From Rhodoferax sp. (GTDB taxonomy: Bacteria > Pseudomonadota > Gammaproteobacteria > Burkholderiales > Burkholderiaceae_C): 64,000 bases of DNA. The notes beneath the pieces were generated by a model. It did not search any database, had not been told where the DNA came from, and worked only from the letters and a program-made list of their open reading frames with translations. Shown here in pieces: positions 47,783 to 58,630 of this stretch. The stretch is taken from positions 186,001 through 250,000 of the forward strand of contig NZ_JADMJN010000003.1 of assembly GCF_018780565.1 (NCBI RefSeq), written 5' to 3'. How positions within the stretch are numbered: position 1 is the first letter of the stretch; each line of letters starts with the position of its first letter. Made by a program: the position numbers and the translations under genes.

Positions 47783-48730
47783 ATGAACCAACTCGACGCT
47801 CTCAAACAATTCACCACCGTGGTGGCCGACACCGGCGACTTCAAGCAACTGGATGTATTCAAGCCTCAGGATGCCACTACCAATCCGTCGTTGATCCTCA
47901 AGGCGGTGCAAAAGCCGGACTATGCGCCACTGCTCAAAGACAGCGTGAATCAGTTTCGGGGTCGGCCGCTGGACGAGGTGATGGACCGGTTGCTGGTACG
48001 TTTTGGCTGCGAGATTCTGTCCATCATTCCGGGGCGCGTGTCCACCGAAGTGGATGCCCGTTTGAGCTTTGACACCAACGCGACCGTGGCGCGGGCCGAG
48101 CGCCTTATCGAGTTGTACCAGGCGCAGGGCATTCACATTGACCGGGTGCTGATCAAGGTAGCCGCCACCTGGGAGGGTATTCAGGCCGCTGCGCAACTGG
48201 AGCGACGCGGTATCCATACCAATTTGACGCTCTTGTTTTCTTTCTGCCAGGCCGTGGTTTGTGGTCAGGCCAAAGTGCAGTTGATCTCACCCTTTGTGGG
48301 ACGCATTTACGACTGGTACAAAAAGTCGGCCGGGGCCGCGTGGGTCGAATCTGACAACGCCGGAGCGAATGACCCTGGTGTGAAATCAGTGCGCCAAATC
48401 TACAACCACTACAAAAAATTCGGCATTGCCACCGAGGTCATGGGTGCCAGCTTTCGCAATGTCGGGCAGATCACGGCATTGGCGGGTTGCGACCTGCTGA
48501 CCATCAGTCCCGAGTTGCTGTCCACGCTCGCGGCCAGCTCTGAGCCGCTGCTGCGGGCGCTGGATCCGGTGAGCGCCCAATCGCTGGACCTGCCCCCTGT
48601 GAGCTACGACGAGGTGGGCTTTCGGTTTGCCCTTAACGAAGACGCGATGGCAACCGAGAAGCTTGCCGAAGGTATTCGGGCATTTTGTGTGGATGCCGCC
48701 AAGCTCGATCAGCTGTTGCTTGCCGCCTGA
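47783..48730 (+). CDS. tal: Transaldolase
   Basis: A 315-residue class I transaldolase. The start [20 protein letters not shown] is characteristic, the TNPSLILKA loop follows, and the Schiff-base Lys is in [13 protein letters not shown] (about residue 130). It interconverts sedoheptulose-7-P and glyceraldehyde-3-P with erythrose-4-P and fructose-6-P. A longer reading from 47696 would cross the divergent regulatory region. It precedes pgi by 21 bases. Confidence 0.96.
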   Translation: MNQLDALKQFTTVVADTGDFKQLDVFKPQDATTNPSLILKAVQKPDYAPLLKDSVNQFRGRPLDEVMDRLLVRFGCEILSIIPGRVSTEVDARLSFDTNATVARAERLIELYQAQGIHIDRVLIKVAATWEGIQAAAQLERRGIHTNLTLLFSFCQAVVCGQAKVQLISPFVGRIYDWYKKSAGAAWVESDNAGANDPGVKSVRQIYNHYKKFGIATEVMGASFRNVGQITALAGCDLLTISPELLSTLAASSEPLLRALDPVSAQSLDLPPVSYDEVGFRFALNEDAMATEKLAEGIRAFCVDAAKLDQLLLAA

Positions 48731-48751
48731 TTTTTGACTGAAGGACTGCAT

Positions 48752-50338
48752 ATGACCCGCATGCGCTGTGACCGTACCCCTGCTTGGAGGGAGCTGCAGG
48801 CTTTGTTCAAATCAAAGGCGAGTACCTTCGATCTGCGCAATGCGTTCGCGACAGATGCGAATCGTTTTGAGACCTTCAGCCAATCTGCCCCGCATGTTTT
48901 TGCGGACTTGTCCAAGAATCTGATCGACAGCAGCGTGCAGCAGTTGCTATTTGATCTGGCGCGTCAGGCAGGTGTGACGGAGCAACGCGATGCCATGTTG
49001 GCAGGTGTGGCGGTCAACAGCACCGAGCAGCGGGCGGTGATGCATTGGTTATTGAGAAATCCGGCCTTGTCCATCGCAGATAGTGAACAATCAGCTATAA
49101 AAAATGTAGCAAATGAGTTGGCGCAGGTGCATGCCACGCTGGATGCGATGCTGGCCTATGCGCAGACCGTGCGAGAGGATGCCGGCATCACTGATGTGGT
49201 CAATATCGGCATTGGTGGCTCCGACCTGGGGCCACAGATGGCGGTGCTCGCGCTGGATGGTTATGTGCTGGCGGAAAAGCGTTTTCATTTCGTATCGAAT
49301 GTGGATGGCCATGAACTTGCCGCCACCCTCAAGCGCCTCAAACCCGAGAACACCTTGTTCCTGATTGCCAGCAAGACCTTCACCACCATCGAGACCATGA
49401 CCAACGCGCAGTCCGCCAAGGCATGGTTTGAGGCGAAGGGCGGCACTGACATTGCGCGGCATTTCTGCGCGCTGACCACCAACGTGCAGGCCGCCCATGC
49501 GTTTGGCATCAGCACCACGTTTGGATTCTGGGACTGGGTTGGTGGCCGCTACTCGGTCTGGTCGGCAATCGGCCTGCCCGTGGCGATCGCGATTGGTCCC
49601 CAGGGTTTTCGCGAATTTCTGGCCGGTGCACACGCCATGGACGAGCACTTTAGCCGCGCGCCCATTGAGCGCAACCTGCCGATGCGCCTGGGTTTGCTGG
49701 ATGTTTGGTACCGCAACTTCCATGGCTTCACCAGCCGCAGCATCGCGCCCTACCACAGTGCCTTGCGCCGTTGGCCAGCTTACCTGCAGCAACTGGAGAT
49801 GGAGAGCAATGGCAAGCGGGTGGACGCGACGGGAGAGGCGCTGCCCTATGCCACAGCACCGGTGCTGTGGGGCGAGCCGGGCACCAATGGGCAGCACGCT
49901 TATTTTCAGATGCTGCACCAGGGCACAGACGTGGTGCCGGTGGAGTTTGTTGCGGTCAAAGCACCGCAGCACAATCTGCCCGGGCATCACACGCTGCTGC
50001 TTGCCAACGCCGTGGCCCAGGCCCAGGCTTTGATGGTGGGTAAGGTGGATTCAGGCGGGCATCGGCACTTCCCCGGTAATCGCCCAAGCACCTTTTTGTT
50101 GCTTGACGAGCTGAGTCCGGCCAGTCTGGGCGCGCTGATTGCCTTGCAGGAGCACCGTGTGTTTGTCAGCGGTGCCTTGTGGGGCATCAACAGTTTTGAT
50201 CAATGGGGCGTTGAACTGGGCAAGGTTTTGGCCCAGGATGTCGAAGCGCGACTGGGCAGTGGCGATACGACGGGTCTGGACGGCTCTACTGCAGGGCTGC
50301 TTTGTCGCTTGAAGACGCCTTGGCCTGCCAGCCTTTGA
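48752..50338 (+). CDS. pgi: Glucose-6-phosphate isomerase
   Basis: A 528-residue isomerase of normal length. Motifs: NIGIGGSDLGPQMAV, the Ser/Thr phosphate loop ASKTFTTIETMTNA, GGRYSVWSAIGLP and the catalytic-Glu region NQHAYFQ-like GQHAYFQMLHQG; VFVSGALWGINSFDQWGVELGK closes the fold. GAAGGA seven bases ahead supports ATG 48752, with a TTG at 48734 as the weaker option. It is the second gene of the tal-pgi unit. The last 53 bases are antisense to the AcoR-like gene. Confidence 0.96.
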   Translation: MTRMRCDRTPAWRELQALFKSKASTFDLRNAFATDANRFETFSQSAPHVFADLSKNLIDSSVQQLLFDLARQAGVTEQRDAMLAGVAVNSTEQRAVMHWLLRNPALSIADSEQSAIKNVANELAQVHATLDAMLAYAQTVREDAGITDVVNIGIGGSDLGPQMAVLALDGYVLAEKRFHFVSNVDGHELAATLKRLKPENTLFLIASKTFTTIETMTNAQSAKAWFEAKGGTDIARHFCALTTNVQAAHAFGISTTFGFWDWVGGRYSVWSAIGLPVAIAIGPQGFREFLAGAHAMDEHFSRAPIERNLPMRLGLLDVWYRNFHGFTSRSIAPYHSALRRWPAYLQQLEMESNGKRVDATGEALPYATAPVLWGEPGTNGQHAYFQMLHQGTDVVPVEFVAVKAPQHNLPGHHTLLLANAVAQAQALMVGKVDSGGHRHFPGNRPSTFLLLDELSPASLGALIALQEHRVFVSGALWGINSFDQWGVELGKVLAQDVEARLGSGDTTGLDGSTAGLLCRLKTPWPASL

Positions 50339-51542
50339 GTCGCCGGTAGAGCGTGCCTCGCGATACGCTCAACGCCCGGGCTGCCCGCGAAATGTTGCCG
50401 TCACAGGCCGCCAGGGTATCTTCGATGAATTTTCGACTGTGGTCCACCAGCGTGGTTTCGTCTGCCATGGTGGGCGCGACTGCGCTGACGCGGGAAGCCT
50501 CGACAGGCGGCTCGGATGACGCAACGGCTGGCAGGATGGGTCGGGCAACGGCGTGATCGAAATCGACCCCATCCCGAGCCACCAGACGGACCTTCGCCCA
50601 CACGCCCAAGCCGTTGGGGAGCCGAAAGCCTTTCACGGTGTCCGTTCGCAGCAACTCAAGCAGTTCGCTCAGTCTGACGCCGAACACGGCTTCCACTGGC
50701 TGTGGCAGCAACTCCGTTCGTTGGCCCAGCAGACGGGACGCCGCAACATTGAGCCACTCCACCCGGCCGTCGGATGTGATGCCGGCCAGAGCTTCCATGG
50801 GTGTTCCCAGCAAGGCAGGGCTGGCCTGGAATCGCACCAGAAGATGTTCGCTTGATTGGGCCTGCAGCAGGCTGTTCTCAATCGAGGTGGCATACAGACC
50901 GATTACCGACGCGGCGTCAAAACCAAAATTGCGGGACTCAACGGACACGTTCAACACACCCGCGAGTCGCCCTTTGACATCACGGATGGGTGCCGCCGCG
51001 CATTGAAAGTTTTGCAGACAGTCGTAGTAATGCTCAGCCCCCAGCACCATGGATGCCTGCCCGGTCTTGGCCACGATGCCTGGCGCGGTGGTGCCCATTG
51101 CCGTTTCCGAAATATTGACGCCCACGCGTGCCGCCAGGTGCAGCAGTGGTGCCTGTGCGGCGAGTGGGTTGTGCGTTGCGTGGACGATGACGCCCTGAGC
51201 GTCAGTCAGCAAAACCCGGCAGTCGGTGCCTGCCAGGGTGCTTTCCATGCTTGCAAGTTCCTGGCGAGCGACTTCCAGCAACTCGCGATTGCGACTCAGG
51301 GCGCTGTGCAAACGGCTGGGCGTGACCGGGTCAAATGTCGGGCTGGCAGAGGCTTGCGTACGGGCCGTTGTGCAACGCATCCACGACTGAATGACAGGTT
51401 CTGCCACCATGCCGGAAGGTCGTATGCCTTCCTCGAAAAAACGCTGGCGCGCCAGTGCCACGCGTTGCTCAGGACTCGTGAAAAATAGTTGCCGGGGTGT
51501 GCCGGAATCCAGCCAGTTTTGCAGGGCCATGGTCGTAAACAA
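50286..51542 (-). CDS. AcoR-like regulator lacking the AAA+ domain
   Basis: A 418-residue regulator. The N-terminal GAF domain (about residues 70-215) has the AcoR-type pattern VLLTDAQGVIVHATH, GVNISETAMGTTAPG and AAAPIRDVKGRLAGVLNVS. A PAS-like stretch covers 235-330, and the C-terminus has a Fis-type helix-turn-helix (DGNISRAARALSVSRGTLYRRLKGW). The central AAA+ sigma-54-activating domain of AcoR is absent: no GAFTGA or Walker motif. It should therefore act with sigma-70 polymerase. It diverges from the PQQ alcohol dehydrogenase and is its most likely regulator. An alternative start is 51530. Confidence 0.85.
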   Translation of the reverse strand: MFTTMALQNWLDSGTPRQLFFTSPEQRVALARQRFFEEGIRPSGMVAEPVIQSWMRCTTARTQASASPTFDPVTPSRLHSALSRNRELLEVARQELASMESTLAGTDCRVLLTDAQGVIVHATHNPLAAQAPLLHLAARVGVNISETAMGTTAPGIVAKTGQASMVLGAEHYYDCLQNFQCAAAPIRDVKGRLAGVLNVSVESRNFGFDAASVIGLYATSIENSLLQAQSSEHLLVRFQASPALLGTPMEALAGITSDGRVEWLNVAASRLLGQRTELLPQPVEAVFGVRLSELLELLRTDTVKGFRLPNGLGVWAKVRLVARDGVDFDHAVARPILPAVASSEPPVEASRVSAVAPTMADETTLVDHSRKFIEDTLAACDGNISRAARALSVSRGTLYRRLKGWQAKASSSDKAALQ

Positions 51543-51873
51543 TCTGAGGGCGGGAGAGGCTGCATTTTCACCCTCTGGGCTTTTTAGGTACTGCGGGTAA
51601 ACACTGATTTGCGCGCATCGGTGACACCTTGCTCATCTTTGTCGACAAGACTGTGCGGCCCGTGAATGTGCCGGAATGGAACAGTTTTCTCCAAGGGTAA
51701 TCCCGAAGATGACGCTGGCCCGCCTGACTCCTAAACTGAGCCGGCCACAGATTTTGGGGTGGGCAGTTCATTGCCCGCGCCATAGCCTGCCAGGCCTGGG
51801 CAGCGTGGGTAAAACCGCTCAACTGCACGCATAACTAATTGCCCTTCATGGGCAGGTTTTAGGAGACAAGTCA
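51543..51873. promoter_or_regulatory. Control region of the PQQ-dehydrogenase operon
   Basis: No gene is supported in these 331 bases. The palindromes GGTG-A-CACC (51620-51628) and TTGTCGACAA (51639-51648) are candidate operators for the divergent AcoR-like regulator. A small GCCC/GGGC hairpin (about 51842-51854) lies close to the dehydrogenase gene, and TTTTAGGAG provides its ribosome site. Confidence 0.4.
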
Positions 51874-54012
51874 ATGAAAACAAGCATGGCAGCTATTGCC
51901 AGATTGAACGCCTCGGCGTTCGCACTGGCCCTATTGGGTCTGACTGCGGCGGGGAGTGCGCAAAGCGCGGCACCAGCCAAAGGCTCCGGTGAGCACATCA
52001 CGGCCGCAATCAAGCGGGTGGATGGTGCGTTCATGCGCGCCAATGAGGCCAAGACCCCCGATTGGCCAAGCTATGGGCTGGACTATGCGGAGACACGGTT
52101 CAGCAAGCTCGATCAGGTCAATACCTCCAACGTCAAAGACATGGGGCTGGTCTGGTCGTACAACCTGGAATCGACCCGCGGCGTAGAAGCAACTCCGCTG
52201 GTGGTCGACGGCATCATGTACGTGACCGCGTCCTGGAGCGTGGTCCATGCCGTGGATGTGCGCACGGGCAAACGAATCTGGTCCTATGACCCCAAGGTCA
52301 ACCGCGCCATTGGTTTCAAGGGTTGCTGTGACGTGGTCAATCGGGGTGTAGCCCTGCACAAAGGCAAGGTCTACGTGGCTGCTTTCGACGGGCGACTGAT
52401 CGCACTGGAGGCCGCAACAGGCAAAGTGGCATGGGAAATCGACACTATCATTGACCACAGCCGTCCCTACACCATCACAGGTGCGCCGCGCGTCTTCAAG
52501 GACAAGGTCATCATCGGCAATGGCGGCGCCGAGTACGGCGTGCGTGGTTACGTCACGGCCTACGACGCCGCCAGCGGCAAACAAAAATGGCGCTGGTTCA
52601 CCGTTCCTGGCGATCCAAGCAAGCCATTTGAAGATGCTTCCATGGCTGCTGCGGCCAAGACCTGGGACCCTAGCGGCAAGTACTGGGAAGCCGGTGGTGG
52701 CGGCACAGCCTGGGACACCATGGCGTTTGATCCCGCTTTGAACCTGATGTACATCGGTACCGGGAATGGCTCACCTTGGGCGCGTTCCAAGCGCAGCCCG
52801 GCTGGTGGCGATAACCTCTATCTGGGCTCTGTGGTTGCGCTGAACCCGGACACAGGCAAATACGTCTGGCACTACCAGGAAACCCCCGGTGATAACTGGG
52901 ACTACACGTCGACCCAGCCCATGATTCTGGCTGACCTCAAGATCGACAACAAGCCACGCAAGGTGATCCTGCACGCACCCAAGAACGGCTTCTTTTTCGT
53001 GATTGACCGCAAGACCGGAAAATTCATCTCCGCCAAGAACTTCGTGGATGTGAATTGGGCGACCGGCTTCGATGCCAAGGGTCGTCCGATCGAGGTTGCT
53101 GATGCGCGTCGCACCGATCGACCTGCTGATGCAGTTCCCGGCCCCTACGGTGCTCACAACTGGCATTCGATGTCATTCAATCCCAAGACCGGCTTGGCCT
53201 ATCTGCCCGCGCAGAATGTGCCAATCAACCTGATGGACGACAAGAACTACAAGTTCAATTCCAACGTTCCGGGTCAGCCGGGATCGGGTACGGGCTGGAA
53301 TACCGGCTTTTTGCTGAATGTGGAAGCACCCAAGACCAAGCCTTTTGGTCGTCTGATTGCCTGGGACCCAGTGCAACAAAAAGAAGTCTGGCGCCAGGAA
53401 CATGTGTCGCCCTGGAATGGCGGCACGCTGACCACGGCCGGCAACCTGGTGTTCCAGGGAACCGCTGAAGGCCGCTTTGTAGCCTACAACGCCCAGAACG
53501 GCGAAAAGCTGTGGGAATCTCCCACTGGTACCGGTGTGATTGCTGCGCCCTCGACCTACATGGTGGATGGCAAGCAGTACGTCTCTATTGCCGTGGGTTG
53601 GGGCGGTGCGTATGGCGTCTCGCAGCGGGCTTCCGAGAAACAGGGGCCCGGTACGGTGTACACCTTTGCCGTCGGTGGCAAAGCAGCCCTGCCTGACTTT
53701 GTGGCTTACAAGCTGGGCGGACTGGTGGCTGGCGTGAAGTATGACCCGGCTCACTATGAAGCAGGCACCATGCTGTACGTTAGTAATTGCGTACTCTGCC
53801 ATGGCGTACCCGGCGTTGACCGCGGCGGCAATATCCCCAACCTTGGCTACATGGATGCATCCTTCATCGAGAACCTGGACAAGTTCATTCTCAAAGGACC
53901 TGCCGTGGAGCGGGGCATGCCTGACTTCACAGGCAAGCTGACGATGGAAGAAATCCAGAAGATCAAGGCTTTCATTCAAGGTACGGCTGACGCAATTCGT
54001 CCCAAGAAGTGA
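51874..54012 (+). CDS. PQQ-dependent quinohaemoprotein alcohol dehydrogenase
   Basis: A 712-residue periplasmic enzyme. The signal peptide ends about residue 32 (GLTAAGSAQSA). An eight-bladed propeller follows, with the vicinal disulfide GCCDVVNRG, the catalytic Asp in GDNWDYTS and W-docking repeats. A C-terminal cytochrome c domain carries CVLCHGVPG with a Met ligand probably in ERGMPDF. This build is type II alcohol dehydrogenase, a single-chain quinohaemoprotein. It oxidizes primary alcohols and passes electrons to a cytochrome or azurin. The next gene, a PqqU-like receptor, overlaps or abuts its stop. Confidence 0.95.
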   Translation: MKTSMAAIARLNASAFALALLGLTAAGSAQSAAPAKGSGEHITAAIKRVDGAFMRANEAKTPDWPSYGLDYAETRFSKLDQVNTSNVKDMGLVWSYNLESTRGVEATPLVVDGIMYVTASWSVVHAVDVRTGKRIWSYDPKVNRAIGFKGCCDVVNRGVALHKGKVYVAAFDGRLIALEAATGKVAWEIDTIIDHSRPYTITGAPRVFKDKVIIGNGGAEYGVRGYVTAYDAASGKQKWRWFTVPGDPSKPFEDASMAAAAKTWDPSGKYWEAGGGGTAWDTMAFDPALNLMYIGTGNGSPWARSKRSPAGGDNLYLGSVVALNPDTGKYVWHYQETPGDNWDYTSTQPMILADLKIDNKPRKVILHAPKNGFFFVIDRKTGKFISAKNFVDVNWATGFDAKGRPIEVADARRTDRPADAVPGPYGAHNWHSMSFNPKTGLAYLPAQNVPINLMDDKNYKFNSNVPGQPGSGTGWNTGFLLNVEAPKTKPFGRLIAWDPVQQKEVWRQEHVSPWNGGTLTTAGNLVFQGTAEGRFVAYNAQNGEKLWESPTGTGVIAAPSTYMVDGKQYVSIAVGWGGAYGVSQRASEKQGPGTVYTFAVGGKAALPDFVAYKLGGLVAGVKYDPAHYEAGTMLYVSNCVLCHGVPGVDRGGNIPNLGYMDASFIENLDKFILKGPAVERGMPDFTGKLTMEEIQKIKAFIQGTADAIRPKK

Positions 54013-54017
54013 GTCGG

Positions 54018-56213
54018 ATGCATCGTGGAACAGTGCCGCCCCAAGCGGCACGTTTACCGGCCCAGGTCGCACATTGTGCGGCCTGGGCCGGCGCCATTGG
54101 GGCGCTGACCATACCGGCGCTGGGACTTGCCCAGACGGTGACGGCACCTGTGGTGCGTGAGCCGGGTGTTTTGCAGCCGGTGGTGATTTCGGGTGCTGCG
54201 CCAGACCGCCAGCGCTGGATGGCGCCCGTCTCCATGGACATTCTCGAAGACGAAGAGATACGTGCCGGGCAACTGCAGGTCAATTTGTCGGAGAGCCTGG
54301 GGCGCGTGCCTGGCCTGGTGATCCAGAACCGCCAGAACTATGCACAGGACTTGCAGATTTCAGTTCGCGGCTTTGGCGCACGCTCGACCTTCGGCGTGCG
54401 TGGGGTCCGACTGTTTGTAGATGGCATTCCCGCCAGCGCGCCGGATGGGCAAGGGCAGGCCTCTACTTTCCCGATTGGAAGTGCCCAGCGGATTGAGGTA
54501 ATTCGGGGGCCTTATGCCGCACTGTATGGCAGCTCCTCCGGAGCGGTGATCGCTATGTACAGCAACGAGGGCAGCACGCCCGCAAGCCTGCGTGCAGGCG
54601 TCGCTGCAGGGGCTGATGGCTTGTGGCGTGCATCTACCCAGGCCGAAGGTGCTGTGGGCTCAGTGAACTACGCACTGGATGCATCGACCTTTGCGACCGA
54701 AGGTTTGCGACCGCAATCTGCAGCCAGCCGCGACAACGGTTTTTTAAAGCTGTCCAGAGCTTATGACGATGGGCGCTTCGTGGCCATCGCGAGTCGACAA
54801 AAGGGAACTGCGCTGGACCCGCTTGGATTGACGCGTACCGAGTTCTCCGTGAACCCGTACCAGACAACCCTGACGGCTAGCAACTTCAACACACGCAAGT
54901 GGTTTGAGCAGACCCAGGTGGGTCTGGCCTGGGAGCATCGTTTGGGTGGTGGGCATCGGCTGGAACTCATGGCCTATGGCGGGCAACGCTCGATTACGCA
55001 ATTTCAGTCCATTCCGGCGACCACACAAATCGCCGCCACCAGTCCAGGAGGGGTGATTGACCTGGACCGCAGCTTTGGCGGTATCAATGCCCGGTGGCGC
55101 CTGGATCGCCAGTTAGATACCGGGCGCTTGACTACCTCTGCTGGCATTGCCGCTGATCGTCAGGATGAGTGGCGGCGTGGTTACGAGAATTTCACCGGAC
55201 CTGCGGCAAGTCCGACCGCCTTGGGGGTTCTGGGCCGCCTGCGACGTGACGAGAACAACACCGCCACCACGGTAGATCCTTACGCACAGCTTGAATGGGA
55301 AAGTCCCGATTGGACCTTGACAGCAGGTGTTCGGCGGTCCAATGTGCGCTTCACCTCATCGGATAACTACATCACTGCCGGCAACCTGAACGACAGTGGC
55401 GCCAGCGAATATGCCGGCACCATGCCGGTGTTAGGGTTGCGCTACAGACTCTCGGACCAGTTGCAGGCCTACGCCAGCACGGGCATGGGCTTCGAGACCC
55501 CCACCTTGAATGAGGTGGCTTACCGCGCATCGGGCGCGACCGGACTGAACGCTCAATTGCTGGCCAGCCGCAGTCGCAGCAGCGAAGTCGGTTTGCGCGG
55601 TCGCCATACCGACGCAAGCTGGACGGCAACCGCGTTTGAGATTCGCACCGAAGACGAGATCGTGGTGCTGTCCAACACTGGGGGACGATCGACGTTTCAG
55701 AATGCCGGACGCACCTTGCGGCAGGGCCTGGAGCTTTCAGGCGAGCTGCAATGGGGCAAGGTGAACATCACTTCGGCTTTGACCCTGCTGGACGCCAGCT
55801 ACAGCGACGGCTTTCGCACCTGCGTAGCGAGTCCATGTGCCACGCCTACGCTGGCCATACCAGCCGGCAATCGCATTCCGGGCATTCCGGGGCGGCAGTT
55901 GTTTGTGCAGCTGGCCTGGGAGCCCAAGGCCGTGCCGGGCGTGTACACCATGGAGGTCCGCCACGTGGGTCCGATGGCTGTCAACGATGCGAACACGGAT
56001 GAAGCTGCTGCCTACACGGTACTTAACCTGGGTGCGCGCTTTCAGCAGACCTGGGGGGCCTGGCAGTTCAAGGAGTTCGTGCGGATGGACAATGTCACGA
56101 ACCAGGCCTACGCCGGCTCCGTGATTGTGAACGAGGGCAATGGCCGCTATTTTGAAGCTGCGGCCGGTCGATCGTTGTTTGTTGGCGTGGAGCTTGTGCG
56201 ACGCTTTCAGTAG
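54018..56213 (+). CDS. pqqU: TonB-dependent receptor, YncD/PqqU-like PQQ importer
   Basis: A 731-residue outer-membrane receptor. A signal peptide (IGALTIPALGLAQ, cleaved about residue 39) is followed by a TonB-box-like PVVISGAAP, a plug domain and a 22-strand barrel ending in Phe-Gln. Several stretches recall E. coli YncD (now PqqU) closely: VNLSESLGRVPGLVIQNRQN, YAQDLQISVRGFGARSTFGV, RLFVDGIPASAPDGQGQ, and near the end YAGSVIVNEGNGRYFEAAAG. PqqU imports pyrroloquinoline quinone, so this copy probably supplies the cofactor for the dehydrogenase it follows. A GTG at 54009 would overlap that gene by four bases. A strong terminator follows. Confidence 0.85.
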   Translation: MHRGTVPPQAARLPAQVAHCAAWAGAIGALTIPALGLAQTVTAPVVREPGVLQPVVISGAAPDRQRWMAPVSMDILEDEEIRAGQLQVNLSESLGRVPGLVIQNRQNYAQDLQISVRGFGARSTFGVRGVRLFVDGIPASAPDGQGQASTFPIGSAQRIEVIRGPYAALYGSSSGAVIAMYSNEGSTPASLRAGVAAGADGLWRASTQAEGAVGSVNYALDASTFATEGLRPQSAASRDNGFLKLSRAYDDGRFVAIASRQKGTALDPLGLTRTEFSVNPYQTTLTASNFNTRKWFEQTQVGLAWEHRLGGGHRLELMAYGGQRSITQFQSIPATTQIAATSPGGVIDLDRSFGGINARWRLDRQLDTGRLTTSAGIAADRQDEWRRGYENFTGPAASPTALGVLGRLRRDENNTATTVDPYAQLEWESPDWTLTAGVRRSNVRFTSSDNYITAGNLNDSGASEYAGTMPVLGLRYRLSDQLQAYASTGMGFETPTLNEVAYRASGATGLNAQLLASRSRSSEVGLRGRHTDASWTATAFEIRTEDEIVVLSNTGGRSTFQNAGRTLRQGLELSGELQWGKVNITSALTLLDASYSDGFRTCVASPCATPTLAIPAGNRIPGIPGRQLFVQLAWEPKAVPGVYTMEVRHVGPMAVNDANTDEAAAYTVLNLGARFQQTWGAWQFKEFVRMDNVTNQAYAGSVIVNEGNGRYFEAAAGRSLFVGVELVRRFQ

Positions 56214-56227
56214 AGATACTGAGTTCA

Positions 56228-56272
56228 AACAAAAACCCTGCAGAGCTTGCGCTTTGCAGGGTTTTTTTGTTT
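56228..56272. terminator. Bidirectional terminator between receptor gene and groEL
   Basis: ACCCTGCA (56235-56242), 12-base loop, TGCAGGGT (56255-56262), flanked by A5 on the left and T7 on the right. The perfect stem with both tracts can stop transcription from either side. Confidence 0.92.
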
Positions 56273-56326
56273 GGTGTTGAAAGCCCAGGCATCCACGGAT
56301 GCCTTGAGCCCTCAGGCAGGAGGCAA

Positions 56327-57997
<1,671 letters not shown>

Positions 57998-58029
57998 TCA
58001 GTTAAATGGTTAACGAGTGAGTGAATGAA

Positions 58030-58320
58030 TTACTTCTCAACGACTGCGAACAGATCGTCTTCTTTCATGACGAGCAACTCGTCGCCGCCGACCTTGACGG
58101 TTTGACCACTGTATTTGCCGAAAAGAACGCGGTCACCGACCTTGACATTCATGGCGAGCAATTCGCCCTTGTCGTTCTTCTTGCCAGGACCCACGGCCAG
58201 AACTTCACCTTGATCAGGCTTTTCAGCAGCACTGTCAGGAATCACGATGCCAGAGGCAGTTTTGGTTTCGTTCTCAACGCGCTTAACAATCACGCGGTCT
58301 GCCAGGGGACGCAGTTTCAT
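58030..58320 (-). CDS. groS: Co-chaperonin GroES
   Basis: A 96-residue co-chaperonin starting [20 protein letters not shown], with the mobile loop [15 protein letters not shown] strong AAGGAG precedes the ATG at 58320. It caps the GroEL ring. It is the first gene of the groESL operon, preceded by the HrcA-type operators. Confidence 0.98.
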   Translation of the reverse strand: MKLRPLADRVIVKRVENETKTASGIVIPDSAAEKPDQGEVLAVGPGKKNDKGELLAMNVKVGDRVLFGKYSGQTVKVGGDELLVMKEDDLFAVVEK

Positions 58321-58359
58321 GGGGAATCTCCTTAGAAATAGATACAGGGTTGATTTCAA

Positions 58360-58386
58360 GAGTGCCAACCAAGAAAGTTAGCACTC
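58360..58386. promoter_or_regulatory. Everted CIRCE-like half-sites
   Basis: GAGTGCCAA-N9-TTAGCACTC, that is, the two CIRCE half-sites in the opposite order, with one mismatch. It lies in the groES leader, between the true CIRCE and the ribosome site. It may be an additional HrcA contact or a relic of operator duplication. Confidence 0.5.
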
Positions 58387-58424
58387 ATTAACTTAAAGAG
58401 AGGGTCCACGAGGACGGCGGCTTG

Positions 58425-58451
58425 TTAGCACTCAACTCTTACGAGTGCTAA
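58425..58451. promoter_or_regulatory. CIRCE operator of groESL
   Basis: A perfect TTAGCACTC-N9-GAGTGCTAA, the binding site of the heat-shock repressor HrcA. It begins at the base next to the -10 box, the usual place. HrcA itself is not in the window. Confidence 0.97.
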
Positions 58452-58478
58452 TGATAAGGGCATTTGGAAGACTTTCAA
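58451..58478 (-). promoter_or_regulatory. groESL promoter
   Basis: On the minus strand, TTGAAA (58478-58473), 16 bases, then TATCAT (58456-58451). The overlapping CTTGAAA with CCCTTAT is also a fair sigma-32 fit. CIRCE starts directly at the -10 box. Confidence 0.65.
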
Positions 58479-58630
58479 GTCGACCGGTTAAAACATATGG
58501 AGTGGGCAGATGCGTGATTAAGCATCTTGTAGTGCTTTGTTCGGCGGATAACTTTCAAAAATCGGATGCACTCGTAGAATCAGTTGGCGTATTTCGCGCC
58601 GCGGACATCCCCAATTTTCCCAATTCACTC

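Noticed and set aside
51543..51873. Sigma-54 promoter before the PQQ dehydrogenase
   Set aside because: No GG-N10-GC element of good quality was found, and the neighbouring regulator lacks the AAA+ domain.
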